The notes under the pieces: model-generated
Database searches by the model: none
What the model was told of the DNA's origin: nothing
What the model saw: the letters and a program-made list of their open reading frames with translations, nothing else
In this document: positions 32,787 to 40,845 of the stretch, piece after piece
Layout: every line of letters starts with the position of its first letter
How positions within the stretch are numbered: the stretch's first letter is position 1
Source: Asbonarchaeum sp964517675
Lineage (GTDB): Archaea; Nanohalarchaeota; Nanosalinia; Nanosalinales; Nanoanaerosalinaceae
Direction: 5' to 3'
NCBI GenBank assembly: GCA_964517675.1
Contig: CAZFEL010000001.1
Coordinates: 1 to 64,000 of the forward strand
DNA: 64,000 nucleotides
Program-made: the position numbers and the translations under genes

Positions 32787-33527
32787 GTGATCTCCGTGGA
32801 TCTCGAAGGAACAGTGGCGATCGTAACCGGCGGATCGACAGGTATCGGTCGTGCCATAACAGAAAGATACATAGAAGAAGGCGCTGACGTTGTCATCGCC
32901 GACATAAACGAGGAAAAAGGCAAGGAGACGGCCGAAGACCTTGGCTGTGACTTCATGACCTGCGATGTATCAGAGTACGACCAGGTCGAGGACATGGTCG
33001 AACGCACAGTGGAGGAACACGGCCACCTGGACGTCATCGTCAACAATGCCGGGATAGGCAGCACCGCACCCCTCGGTGAGATGAGCACCGAGCAGTGGGA
33101 GGCGACGATCGATGTCAACCTGACCGGCGTCATGAACGGCTCGAAGGCAGCCCTCCCACAGCTCCAGGAGACGGAAGGCTGTATCATCAATATCGCCTCC
33201 ATCTACGGGCTCGTCGGTGCACCAGGTGCGACATCGTACAACGCCGCCAAGGGCGGTGTCGTCAACTTCACCCGCAGCGTCGCGGTCGACTACGCCGAGG
33301 AAAACGTCCGGGTCAACTCCATCTGTCCCGGGTTCGTTCGGACACCGATGACAGAGGACATGCTCGATGATGAAGACTTCTACAGCTTCGTCGAGAACAA
33401 CACACCGATGGACCGTGTCGCAGAGCCCGATGAGATCGCTGGGCTGGCCGCCTTCCTGGCCTCGGACGATGCATCCTACATCACCGGTGCGAACATCCCG
33501 GTCGATGGTGGCTGGACGGCACACTGA
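32787..33527 (+). CDS. Short-chain dehydrogenase/reductase, FabG-like
   Basis: A 246-residue classical SDR with TGGSTGIGRA, NNAG, NIAS, YNAAKGG (YxxxK) and the end motif ITGANIPVDGGWTA. Full family length. It probably uses NAD(P)H; ADI after the second strand suggests NAD preference. I place the start at GTG 32787, 27 nt from the TATA-like CTTTAGTA (32756-32763); TTG 32781 and GTG 32796 (with GGTGATC just upstream) are alternatives. It is distinct from the shorter SDR at 11468-12124. Confidence 0.85.
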   Translation: MISVDLEGTVAIVTGGSTGIGRAITERYIEEGADVVIADINEEKGKETAEDLGCDFMTCDVSEYDQVEDMVERTVEEHGHLDVIVNNAGIGSTAPLGEMSTEQWEATIDVNLTGVMNGSKAALPQLQETEGCIINIASIYGLVGAPGATSYNAAKGGVVNFTRSVAVDYAEENVRVNSICPGFVRTPMTEDMLDDEDFYSFVENNTPMDRVAEPDEIAGLAAFLASDDASYITGANIPVDGGWTAH

Positions 33528-33570
33528 TCGCCGACCGCTGTTCAAGACCGTCCTCGGTCAGCGACGGTGC

Positions 33571-33606
33571 GCGGCCCCACGAGGGCCGCCATACCCTTTT
33601 TTTTCT
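33571..33606 (+). terminator. Stem-loop with T-run
   Basis: GCGGCCC-CACGA-GGGCCGC is followed after a few bases by CCTTTTTTTTTCTC. It lies between the convergent SDR and DUF84 genes and looks like a factor-independent terminator for the SDR transcript. Confidence 0.65.
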
Positions 33607-33611
33607 CCGCC

Positions 33612-34115
33612 TCATGCCTCATTGCCCAGGACCTGTTCCATCGCGTGGGCGACAGAGCGCCGGGTGAACTCCTCCCGGGTCAGTCGTCCATCGGTCATCA
33701 CACCGACCGTCCCCTCCTGCTCCGGGACATCATCGCGTTCCATCTCGTCGTTGATGACCGTTCCCAGCTCCTCCTCCGGCAGCCGTGAGGTGACAGCATC
33801 AGGCAGCCGGATCCGTCCGGAACCTCCCTCCCCGAGGACCTCGCCATCCTCCATGATGACGGTCCAGACGGTGAGGAAGGCCGCGTGCTCGATGTACCCC
33901 TCGATCCCGATGCCCCGGTCCGCATCGAGCTTCCGGGCGGCACGGAAGGCCCTGTTCCGGGCTCCGGTCCGGGCCTGCTCCCATGCCATCGGCATCGATC
34001 CGATCCCGGGATCGACGGAGACGCGTTCGACATCCAGTGTATCATGATACGTCTCCAGTGCTGACCTGGTTGCTTTTTCCTTCACAGGGTTGCCGGAACC
34101 GAGCGCATACAACAT
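33612..34115 (-). CDS. Inosine/xanthosine triphosphatase, YjjX/DUF84 family
   Basis: A 167-residue DUF84 protein: ALGSGNPVKEKATRSAL at the N-terminus, ARTGARNRAFRA, GIGIEGYIE (usually GIEGGI), and GSGRIRLPDAV. The family hydrolyses non-canonical purine NTPs such as ITP and XTP. Length normal. It starts 2 nt after the CYTH-protein gene, forming an operon. Confidence 0.85.
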   Translation of the reverse strand: MLYALGSGNPVKEKATRSALETYHDTLDVERVSVDPGIGSMPMAWEQARTGARNRAFRAARKLDADRGIGIEGYIEHAAFLTVWTVIMEDGEVLGEGGSGRIRLPDAVTSRLPEEELGTVINDEMERDDVPEQEGTVGVMTDGRLTREEFTRRSVAHAMEQVLGNEA

Positions 34116-34117
34116 CC

Positions 34118-34624
34118 TCAGTCACCGTAATGTTCGTGGACCTGGCTGGCGTCCCACGATCGCAGTTGATCCTGGTCGTAGCCGAGCTCCTCGAAGGCCT
34201 CGTACATCCGGTCCTCGTCAGGAGCCTCGATCTCGAGCAGGGCAGGGATGCCGGGATATGCATCGATGACATACTCAATATCGTCCCGCTCCCATTTCTT
34301 CCTGTGCTTGGAGGACGAGCGGACCTCCTCGAGGCCGAGCTCGCGTAGGAACCTGTCCGCCATCTCTGTGCTGGAGACATCGAACTCGATCTCCTCCATC
34401 GTCTTGGCACCGTCACGGGAGATATCAATCTTGTACGTGATGAAGGCGTGATCTCCCGCCTCCCGGAGCCGCAGGACCCCCTGGTCGTCGATGCTGCCGT
34501 CGGGGTAATCGTAGAAACGCGAGGTCACCTCACCGTCGAAGACCTTCTCCGCGCCAAGCTCATCAAGCCGTTCGGTCACCTCCTGTTCATCGATCTCCAG
34601 TACCTTCGCCTCGACCTCGTCCAT
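34118..34624 (-). CDS. CYTH-domain protein (class IV adenylate cyclase/thiamine triphosphatase-like)
   Basis: A 168-residue triphosphate-tunnel protein: VEAKVLEID (the ExExK-type start, here EAKV), DQGVLRLREAG, FITYKIDI, EEIEFDVSS, and YVIDAYPGIPALLEIEAP all fit the CYTH tunnel. Archaeal members are annotated CyaB-like, though many are tripolyphosphatases. The ATG at 34624 is 27 nt from a TATA-like box (34646-34655) that also serves the divergent gene at 34682. It is followed by the DUF84 ITPase, so this operon concerns triphosphates. Confidence 0.82.
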   Translation of the reverse strand: MDEVEAKVLEIDEQEVTERLDELGAEKVFDGEVTSRFYDYPDGSIDDQGVLRLREAGDHAFITYKIDISRDGAKTMEEIEFDVSSTEMADRFLRELGLEEVRSSSKHRKKWERDDIEYVIDAYPGIPALLEIEAPDEDRMYEAFEELGYDQDQLRSWDASQVHEHYGD

Positions 34625-34681
34625 GGACAAGGTTGCCCCGGGAAGGTATTTAACTACTGTGACGGCATCCACCAACCGCCG

Positions 34682-36082
34682 ATGGAGAGTCTGATCGAAC
34701 GAAGCCGGTCGTGGGTGACAGAGCACAGGATGACCGCAGCGGTCTTCGCTGCCGTGACAGTCCTGCTCATCGCCCAGCGGTTCATGGGCTGGAACTGGGA
34801 CTTCATGGTCTACATGATGAACGGGGAGTATCTGCTCGGGTCGGGGAGCTACATCGAGTGGTACCGCGGGCCTGTCGCGGGGCTCATCCTGGGGCTGTTC
34901 CGTCTCATTGTCCCGCGATCGGTCGCATCGGTGCTGTTCGTCGCCGGGGTCTCTGCGCTGTTCCTCCATGCTGCCAGGACCGTCGCCGACCGGTATGACC
35001 TCGATGTCGATCGGTTCTACATCCTGCTTGTCTCACCCTTTGTCATCATGCAGGGGACCTTCCACGGGACTGAGATGCTGGGCCTGGCCTTTGCGATGCT
35101 GTTCATCGGGGAGCTCGATCGACCTCGTGCCGGTCTGTGGCTTTCCCTGGCGTTCCTGACGCGTTATACCTTCGTCTTCGCTGTTCCACTTGTGCTGTTC
35201 CAGTGGGACCTGTGGAAGACGATGACGACCTACGCGATAGCGGCGGTACCTGTCCTCTCGTGGTTCGGGTTCAACTGGTACGTCCTGGGCGATCCGCTGA
35301 CCAGCGTGGCGAATTCCATTGCGCTGAACGTCCGGCTCCGGCGTATCGTCCAGGCTCCTGATCTGGTGCATTTCATCTTCCTCGGGGGCCTCTCGCTTGC
35401 GTTCATCGCGTACTACATCTGGGAGGACGGTCTTCCCTCAATCGAGGCGATCCTGGAGAGGAGATGGTTTGTCCTGCTAGTCTTTGCCTCCCTCATCTCG
35501 CTCAGTTACCTCCGGACCCCGGTCAAACCGCTACGGTACCTGTATCCTTTTGCCTTCCCGGTCGCTGTCGCGGGGGCAAGGGCCTGGGATCGGCTCGATC
35601 TGCCAGGGATACTGCTGGCGGCCGTCGCTGTCGTCCACCTGCTCGGTGGCGCGTACCTCGTCGCCGGGACGCCTGCTGCCCATCCAGATCCGTACATGGA
35701 CGCCGCAGAGTATGTAGAGGGCTGTCAGGCCTCGTCAAACATCTGGCCGCATATTTCCTATGCCGGGAAACCGGCAGAACCTGTCCCGGATATCAACGGC
35801 GTGCGCCAGCAGATCGAGGAGGGCTATCGTGTCGTGCTGTTCCTGAACAGTCCGAGCCCGCCGTTCATGAAAAACGAGAGCCTCCTCGCATCACTGCCGA
35901 CAGTCAAAGAGACAGGGAGCTACATCGTGGCAGGACACGAAGACAGGTGCCTGGAACCAGACCCGGTGAACGAGACATACTTCACGTTCCGAGAACGTCG
36001 GCTGGCTGCCGAGGGAATCGAACAAGACTACAGGCCGTGTCCTTTCCTCCTCGGAGATATCTGCAGGTACCTGGGACTGTGA
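34682..36082 (+). CDS. GT-C fold membrane glycosyltransferase
   Basis: A 466-residue protein with about nine to ten membrane helices. The first outside loop has WNWDFMVYMMNGEYLLGSGS ... IEWYRGP, the acidic-residue loop typical of PMT/ArnT-like GT-C enzymes that use lipid-linked sugars; FLTRYTFVFAVPLVLF and FGFNWYVLGDPL also match. The C-terminal 110 residues form a soluble outside domain. It probably glycosylates surface proteins or lipids. The start is about 31 nt from the TATA box shared with the CYTH gene. Confidence 0.75.
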   Translation: MESLIERSRSWVTEHRMTAAVFAAVTVLLIAQRFMGWNWDFMVYMMNGEYLLGSGSYIEWYRGPVAGLILGLFRLIVPRSVASVLFVAGVSALFLHAARTVADRYDLDVDRFYILLVSPFVIMQGTFHGTEMLGLAFAMLFIGELDRPRAGLWLSLAFLTRYTFVFAVPLVLFQWDLWKTMTTYAIAAVPVLSWFGFNWYVLGDPLTSVANSIALNVRLRRIVQAPDLVHFIFLGGLSLAFIAYYIWEDGLPSIEAILERRWFVLLVFASLISLSYLRTPVKPLRYLYPFAFPVAVAGARAWDRLDLPGILLAAVAVVHLLGGAYLVAGTPAAHPDPYMDAAEYVEGCQASSNIWPHISYAGKPAEPVPDINGVRQQIEEGYRVVLFLNSPSPPFMKNESLLASLPTVKETGSYIVAGHEDRCLEPDPVNETYFTFRERRLAAEGIEQDYRPCPFLLGDICRYLGL

Positions 36083-36499
36083 TCACCCTTTCTCCAGGCG
36101 GACGGTGTCTTCATCCTCCTCGAGCGAATCCATGTCCGCGATGATGGTCCCTGCATCGGCGACGATGTCTGTCAGTTCGTCCTGGAGAGCCTCGAGCTGT
36201 TGCTGGAGCTGGATGATCTCCCGGCGCTTATCGAGATAGGCCTTCTTATCGAACCCGTCCCTGTCCTCGAGGAGGTTGATGAGGTTGTGTCCGCGGAGAT
36301 CGAGCTCGTAGGTATTGCCCACACTCTCAGCACGCTCCCCGACGAGACCGAGTTCTTTAGCCTCAGTGAGTCGCTCCCTGAGGGTTGTCCTGTCGGTCGC
36401 CGACCGCTCCACGAGGTAGCCAAGGGACTTGGGGCCGCCCTGGAGCTGGAAGAGAAGATGGAGGCTTCCGGGTTGTCGGATGTAGTCCGTGAGGTCCAT
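36083..36499 (-). CDS. Winged-helix protein with a C-terminal coiled coil
   Basis: 138 residues. The N-terminal winged helix (SLHLLFQLQGGPKSLGYLVE; TDRTTLRERLTEAKELGLV; ENTYELD-like wing) is followed by a coiled coil (DKRREIIQLQQQLEALQDEL). It probably binds DNA as a dimer. The ATG at 36499 is used; a GTG at 36502 is equally possible. It converges on the GT-C gene with adjacent stops. Confidence 0.7.
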   Translation of the reverse strand: MDLTDYIRQPGSLHLLFQLQGGPKSLGYLVERSATDRTTLRERLTEAKELGLVGERAESVGNTYELDLRGHNLINLLEDRDGFDKKAYLDKRREIIQLQQQLEALQDELTDIVADAGTIIADMDSLEEDEDTVRLEKG

Positions 36500-36603
36500 C
36501 ACAGTGCAGTATTGTCCGTCCGTGCCCTTATGTGTTCCGGCGGCCGGGCGTGACAGAAAAGTTTAATAGGACGGAACGACCAGTCCATCTGTGAGGGACC
36601 AAC

Positions 36604-36996
36604 ATGGCCGGCCAGTCAGACGATGACTCTCTTTTCGTACGCGTCGAAGGATACAAGGTGATCCTGCAGGATCTGGAAGCAGTCAGGCAGATCATCGAGA
36701 ACATGAAAGAGGCCGTCAGCGTCATGAACCAGGTCGATAAGGTCAAAGAACAGAGCATCGAGACGTTCCTCACCAACGTGGACCGGCTGAACGAGAAGCT
36801 CCAGTCGATCGATGCTGAGATGCCTCAGATGCGGGACATGGAACAGGGCGGCAGCGTGACGATCGAGCGCGACCGCTCACAGCCACAGGGCCCCGATCCA
36901 GAACCAGAGAATACCGACGAGGTCGTCGATGATTCCATCAGAGACCTCCATTCCGAACTCCAGGGCCTGAAGGACGAACTCGACAAGCTCGAGTGA
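36604..36996 (+). CDS. Coiled-coil protein of unknown function
   Basis: A 130-residue soluble helical protein: VEGYKVILQDLEAVRQIIEN, a second helix, an acidic Pro-rich linker, and a terminal helix (LHSELQGLKDELDKLE). Small coiled-coil proteins of this build are frequent in DPANN genomes. TATA-like GTTTAATAGG (36561-36570) and the ribosome site GAGGG before the ATG are visible. It is first in an operon with the gene at 37008 and probably the membrane pair beyond. Confidence 0.6.
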   Translation: MAGQSDDDSLFVRVEGYKVILQDLEAVRQIIENMKEAVSVMNQVDKVKEQSIETFLTNVDRLNEKLQSIDAEMPQMRDMEQGGSVTIERDRSQPQGPDPEPENTDEVVDDSIRDLHSELQGLKDELDKLE

Positions 36997-37007
36997 CGTG
37001 ATTCCTC

Positions 37008-37364
37008 ATGCCGGACCAGGAGCACCAGGATTTCTACGAAAAGGCCATAGATCGCATCATCGACACATTCATCGACCTCCTCGGCAGGAAGACTGCACTG
37101 ATGACAGCCCGCAAGGCTCCGCTGGAGATCAACAAGGATGGTGATGTGACAGGGTTCTATGGCGAGGGGAAACAGGTCCTTTCAATCCTGACGGACCAGT
37201 ACGCTGACGTGTTCGGGAAGACCGTGGCCCGCAGGAAGGTGCGGCAGGCGATCGAGGATATGATAGATGATGAGACACGGGAACATCTTCCCACCAAGCT
37301 CCGGACGATCGAAACAGATGACAACGGGTTCGTCGCTCGATTGCTCGATCGGCTGTGGATATAA
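37008..37364 (+). CDS. Small helical protein of unknown function
   Basis: 118 residues, helical and charge-balanced (YEKAIDRIIDTFIDLLGRKT; TVARRKVRQAIEDMIDDETR), with no membrane segment. Less acidic than its neighbours, which might mean nucleic-acid or membrane contact. It starts 11 nt after the coiled-coil gene. Not recognised. Confidence 0.6.
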   Translation: MPDQEHQDFYEKAIDRIIDTFIDLLGRKTALMTARKAPLEINKDGDVTGFYGEGKQVLSILTDQYADVFGKTVARRKVRQAIEDMIDDETREHLPTKLRTIETDDNGFVARLLDRLWI

Positions 37365-37387
37365 TCGATGCAAACGGTGAAACAACA

Positions 37388-37804
37388 ATGACAAAGATGC
37401 GAACGAAGGACTGGGGTCTTCTGGGCGGTGGAGCGGCTGTATCGCTCGTCGCCGCCTATCTGGCCCATGCAGGGAGCATCGGACAGTCAACGGTCTCTAC
37501 CCTCACGACATGGGTGCCGCGGCTGTCCGTCGTCGTCATCCTCCTCGGGGTCCTGTTCATCTACCTGGCCAGGGATCTCCTGGGCGGGCAGGTGTCAAGG
37601 AACCTAGAGGTCGTGGCGTCGGGCTTCCTGATCTATGGGCTGGTCTACTGGCCCCACAAGATCGCGTGGCACGGGTCCGGCGAGCCATCGTGGCTCGGCG
37701 TGAGCGCCGGTGCCTGGCAGACCTTCTTCCATCTGCTGACAGTGAGCACCCTGGTCATCGTGGCCTACGGGTTCTACCTGTTCTGGCAGATGGGGAAGGA
37801 ATGA
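37388..37804 (+). CDS. Four-helix membrane protein, paralogue A
   Basis: 138 residues with four membrane helices; signature FIYLARDLLGGQVSRNLEVV and a closing TLVIVAYGFYLFWQMGKE. It is a tandem paralogue of the next gene (same RDLLGG and YGFYLFW segments). GGTGA lies 9 nt before the ATG at 37388. Function unknown. Confidence 0.65.
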   Translation: MTKMRTKDWGLLGGGAAVSLVAAYLAHAGSIGQSTVSTLTTWVPRLSVVVILLGVLFIYLARDLLGGQVSRNLEVVASGFLIYGLVYWPHKIAWHGSGEPSWLGVSAGAWQTFFHLLTVSTLVIVAYGFYLFWQMGKE

Positions 37805-37814
37805 GGTGATGACG

Positions 37815-38207
37815 ATGGAGAAAAAGGACAGAGCAGTCATCGCCGGCAGCGTGTTGATCGCCGCCCTGGCAGGCGTCTGGGCCCATCTGATGGGTATCGG
37901 CACCGAGGTCGATGCGTTCATCGATTACTTCACGGTGATCGCGACCCTGACCTCTGTCGGTTTCATCTACCTCTCCAGGGATCTCCTGGGTGGTAGCGTG
38001 GCACGCAATCTTGAGATCATCGGAACAGGCCTGTTCCTGTACGTCCTGGTGTACTGGACATCCTACAACTGGGACGTCGCAGGGAACCCGGAGTGGCTGG
38101 GCGTCGCGTCACCGGGCTGGAACCTCTTGTTCAGCCTGATGACATTCGTGACGTTCGGCTTCGTCACCTACGGGTTCTACCTGTTCTGGCACATAGGGGA
38201 GGAGTAA
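37815..38207 (+). CDS. Four-helix membrane protein, paralogue B
   Basis: 130 residues with four membrane helices, FIYLSRDLLGGSVARNLEII and FVTYGFYLFWHIGEE, matching paralogue A throughout. The ATG at 37815 is preferred because GAGGTGAT lies 5 nt upstream; GTG/ATG at 37806/37809 fall within that site. A T-rich run (38223-38230) follows the stop, a likely terminator. The retained pair may form a heteromer. Confidence 0.65.
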   Translation: MEKKDRAVIAGSVLIAALAGVWAHLMGIGTEVDAFIDYFTVIATLTSVGFIYLSRDLLGGSVARNLEIIGTGLFLYVLVYWTSYNWDVAGNPEWLGVASPGWNLLFSLMTFVTFGFVTYGFYLFWHIGEE

Positions 38208-38235
38208 GCTCCCTTCCCTGTCTCTTTTTTCTTTC

Positions 38236-38604
38236 TTAGCTAACGATCTCGACCTCGAAGCCTTCAGGATCTTTGACGAAGGCATACTCCCCAGGACATT
38301 CCTTCGGCGGTCGGTAGTCCTTTCCACCCGCCTCGATAGCCCTGTCGTAGGCCTCCTGGAGTGTCTCGTCCTCGTCCTTCCTGATGGCGATGTGGCCGAA
38401 CCCTCGTGCCTTCTCGTAGGGCTCGTCCTCGCCGTGGTTGTGGGTCAGTTCCAGTTCGGCGTCCTGGCCCGGGATCGAGAGGAAGTACAGCGTGAACGTC
38501 TCCATCTCCTTTTTCTCCCGCAGCTCGAAGCCGAATGCCTCTTCGTAGAAGTTCACCATCGCTTCAGGGTCACCGACCCGCAGCATCGTGTGTGCGAATT
38601 TCAT
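38236..38604 (-). CDS. gloA: Glyoxalase I (VOC family)
   Basis: A 122-residue lactoylglutathione-lyase-type protein: FAHTMLRVGD (metal His), FYEEAFGFEL, DAELELTHNHG (Glu), GFGHIAIRKDE (His) and DPEGFEVEIV (Glu) give the four metal ligands of a Ni/Co-type GloA. Detoxifies methylglyoxal; the thiol cofactor in this organism is unknown. The ATG at 38604 is 31 nt from the TATA-like ATTAAAAG (38633-38640). Confidence 0.88.
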   Translation of the reverse strand: MKFAHTMLRVGDPEAMVNFYEEAFGFELREKKEMETFTLYFLSIPGQDAELELTHNHGEDEPYEKARGFGHIAIRKDEDETLQEAYDRAIEAGGKDYRPPKECPGEYAFVKDPEGFEVEIVS

Positions 38605-38729
38605 AAGAACCAATCACCTTGTGCCGGTCAAATATTAAAAGCGTGTCTCTATCACAGACAGGTGCGGATCAGGAGGTAGCCACGGAGTGGTCGTCACCCT
38701 CCAGAAACAATCGGCGGGCACAGGAAGCC

Positions 38730-38903
38730 GAGGTAGCCAAGTGGAACATCTTGGCAACCCCCTCTGTCAAGAGGAATATAGTACGCGGAGGTAGCCAAGT
38801 GGAACATCTTGGCAACCCCCTCTGTCAAGAGGAATATAGTACGCGGAGGTAGCCAAGTGGAACATCTTGGCAACCCCCTCTGTCAAGAGGAATATAGTAC
38901 GCG
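38730..38903 (+). repeat. Three tandem 58-bp repeats built on the tRNA-Leu 5' end
   Basis: Three near-perfect units start at 38730, 38788 and 38846, and the fourth position (38904) falls inside the tRNA-Leu. Each unit begins with the first 15-18 bases of that tRNA (GGAGGTAGCCAAGTGG), then diverges to a spacer with the hairpins GCCAAG-N8-CTTGGC and CCTCT-GTCA-AGAGG and a TATA-like AATATAGTA. A looser copy of the tRNA start (GAGGTAGCCACGG) is at about 38673. Confidence 0.92.
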
Positions 38904-38983
38904 GAGGTAGCCAAGTGGCCAAAGGCGCAGCGTTCAGGGCGCTGTCGGTTAGCCGTTCGCAGGTTCGAATCCTGCCCTCCGCA
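38901..38983 (+). tRNA. tRNA-Leu(CAG)
   Basis: Acceptor GCGGAGG (38901-38907) pairs with CCTCCGC (38976-38982), discriminator A. The anticodon arm CAGCG-TTCAGGG-CGCTG gives anticodon CAG. There is a long variable arm (class II) and the T-arm is GCAGG-TTCGAAT-CCTGC. No intron. It directly follows the 58-bp repeat array; a conventional promoter at -27 is not obvious because the array supplies the upstream sequence. Confidence 0.96.
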
Positions 38984-39142
38984 TTCCTCCAGAGGAAGAA
39001 TACTCGAACAGTACCGTAGGTGCTTTGCTCCGGACTCCTCTGTTCTGTTCTCACGACATCCTTCCAGACACACCCAAAAGGTGTCGTCACTTAACAGTAA
39101 CATTTTTAAGCATCTGCTTGGAACAGGTTCGTGGAGATCACC

Positions 39143-39919
39143 ATGTTCGATACAGTCAGGCGGACGAAGACATACGATATCGAATCAGATACCATGGAAG
39201 AAACACTCGGGGCTGATGAGCTCATGGGGAAGCATCCGGAGACAGCGCTGGAAGAGCCGTTCGAGGAGCTACTCGAGGAGACAGATGAGCCAGATGATCT
39301 CGTCGGCGCGTACACAGGCGTCCTTGAGGATCAGCGCGGACGGGAACGCCAGTTCCGCATCGACATCAACAAGCGAGGCGGTGGACTGATCGCCGGCGGC
39401 GGGATAATCGCACCGATCCCAACAGAATACGAGGCAGAAGCAGCCGTCGAACCCACCCCCGCCGTGAAGAAGACCGGAGAAGCGCTCGAAAAGGTCGGGA
39501 GCGCGGTATCGAAGGCAGGAGCCGTGACGGCCGAGTACACCCTCATCCCTGCGTTCGAGGGCATGGCCGCGAGCGCGGACAAGATGGACGACCGCTGGAA
39601 TGGCTTCAAGCAGAAGGTCTATGACGCCGCTGCCACAGAGTACGATGCCGAGATCACCGTTCTTGCTGATGGAAAGACCCTGGAACAATCCTACCTCGGT
39701 CTAGACGAATGGGACGCCCGGACAAAGGCGAAAAAGACCGCGAAAAACGCGGTACCGGACATCCGATCAAGCCCATCAGCCGTCTACAAGCTCGATGACG
39801 GCGACAAGACGAAACATTACGCATTGACCGCCTCCTGCGCTGTCGGGAGCCACAACTGGACAACATCGACCAAGGAGATCGACGAGGAGACCTACGAGGA
39901 GCTACTCGAGGACGTCTGA
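39143..39919 (+). CDS. Acidic protein of unknown function
   Basis: 258 residues, acidic and soluble apart from a Gly-rich, mildly hydrophobic stretch (GGGLIAGGGIIAPIPTEYEA) that may touch the membrane. Helices follow (VKKTGEALEKVGSAVSKAG), and the C-terminal half looks beta-rich. GGAG lies 6 nt before ATG 39143, and TATA-like TTTTTAAG (39104-39111) is upstream; GTG 39131 is an alternative start. No homologue recognised. Confidence 0.55.
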   Translation: MFDTVRRTKTYDIESDTMEETLGADELMGKHPETALEEPFEELLEETDEPDDLVGAYTGVLEDQRGRERQFRIDINKRGGGLIAGGGIIAPIPTEYEAEAAVEPTPAVKKTGEALEKVGSAVSKAGAVTAEYTLIPAFEGMAASADKMDDRWNGFKQKVYDAAATEYDAEITVLADGKTLEQSYLGLDEWDARTKAKKTAKNAVPDIRSSPSAVYKLDDGDKTKHYALTASCAVGSHNWTTSTKEIDEETYEELLEDV

Positions 39920-39982
39920 TCCCGTCAGGCCTGCTCCGGCCAAGCTCTCAGGGACGCGCTTTCCTCGACCGGCAGGACCAAA

Positions 39983-40408
39983 TCACGTCCCGAGCAGCCA
40001 GAGGAGATGGACGGTGAGCAGCGCCAGCAGGACGACATTCTCGACCACGCGGTGCGGTGTCAGCGGGAGCTCGAGGAGCCCGTAACAGCCACAGTCATCC
40101 ATCTCGTTGCCGACCGCTATCTCATAGATCAACAGCGGCGTGAACCCAAGCAACAGCGCCATGATCGTCCCAGCGGACAGCAGCGGGAGGAACCCTATCA
40201 GCACCCCGATCCCTGCCAGCAGCTCGATGGCGGTCAGGAGGTAGGTCCCGAGGACCGCCAGGCGCTCGAAGGACGCGGGCACTGCCTCGTACCGTGCCGA
40301 GACCCTCGCGGTCTCGGGCATGTCCACTACCTTCAGCACGCCGGCTGCGGTGAAGACACCACCGACGACGAACCTCCCGACAAGCGCAGTGAGCTCGAAG
40401 GCAGTCAT
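39983..40408 (-). CDS. DoxX/MauE-family membrane protein
   Basis: 141 residues with four membrane helices: VGRFVVGGVFTAAGVLKVVD, then LLTAIELLAGIGVLIGFLPL, and a CxC motif (DDCGCYGLLELPLT) typical of the MauE-like branch of DoxX, thought to act in disulfide or quinone chemistry. It starts 3 nt after the pterin dehydratase gene, so the two are co-transcribed. Confidence 0.78.
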   Translation of the reverse strand: MTAFELTALVGRFVVGGVFTAAGVLKVVDMPETARVSARYEAVPASFERLAVLGTYLLTAIELLAGIGVLIGFLPLLSAGTIMALLLGFTPLLIYEIAVGNEMDDCGCYGLLELPLTPHRVVENVVLLALLTVHLLWLLGT

Positions 40409-40411
40409 CGA

Positions 40412-40753
40412 TCAGGCGACGTCCTCGTAGATATCATCGACCTTCGCGGCCATGATGAAGTCGTTCTCGTGCAGGCCGTCGATCTTGTGGGTGTAAAACG
40501 TCACATCTGCCTCGCCCCACGTGAACTCGATGCTGGGATGGTGGCCTTCCTCCTCGGCGGCCTCACCGATCCTGTTGACGAACTCGAGGGCGTCCTCGAA
40601 GTCCTCGAACTCGAAGTGCCGGGCGATGTGGTGATCGCGTTTGACCTCCCAGTCCTCGTGGACCTGCTCGAGGTGTTCGTTGATCTCTCCAGGTTCCATC
40701 GGCGGGATGCCGCCCTGACACGGTTCGCATTGCTGGTCCGATAGAGCGCTCAT
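40412..40753 (-). CDS. Pterin-4a-carbinolamine dehydratase
   Basis: A 113-residue PCD/DCoH family protein: FEDFEDALEFVNRIGEAAEE, GHHPSIEFTWGEADVTFYTH and GLHENDFIMAAKVD contain the catalytic His-His-Pro and Thr-His residues. It dehydrates 4a-hydroxytetrahydropterin; in archaea the true substrate is unclear. The N-terminal CEPCQGG may bind metal. The start is about 31 nt from the TATA-like box at 40780-40790. Confidence 0.9.
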   Translation of the reverse strand: MSALSDQQCEPCQGGIPPMEPGEINEHLEQVHEDWEVKRDHHIARHFEFEDFEDALEFVNRIGEAAEEEGHHPSIEFTWGEADVTFYTHKIDGLHENDFIMAAKVDDIYEDVA

Positions 40754-40845
40754 GGTATCAAGGATACATGGGTGTCGGCGGTATGTATGTCTTGCCCACA
40801 AGAAAGGAACAGAACCCCCACGGCGATGCCGCGGGGGACGTACTG

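Noticed and set aside
38730..38903. Tandem 58-bp repeats as a CRISPR array
   Set aside because: Units are identical throughout with no variable spacers, begin with tRNA sequence, and no cas genes are nearby.
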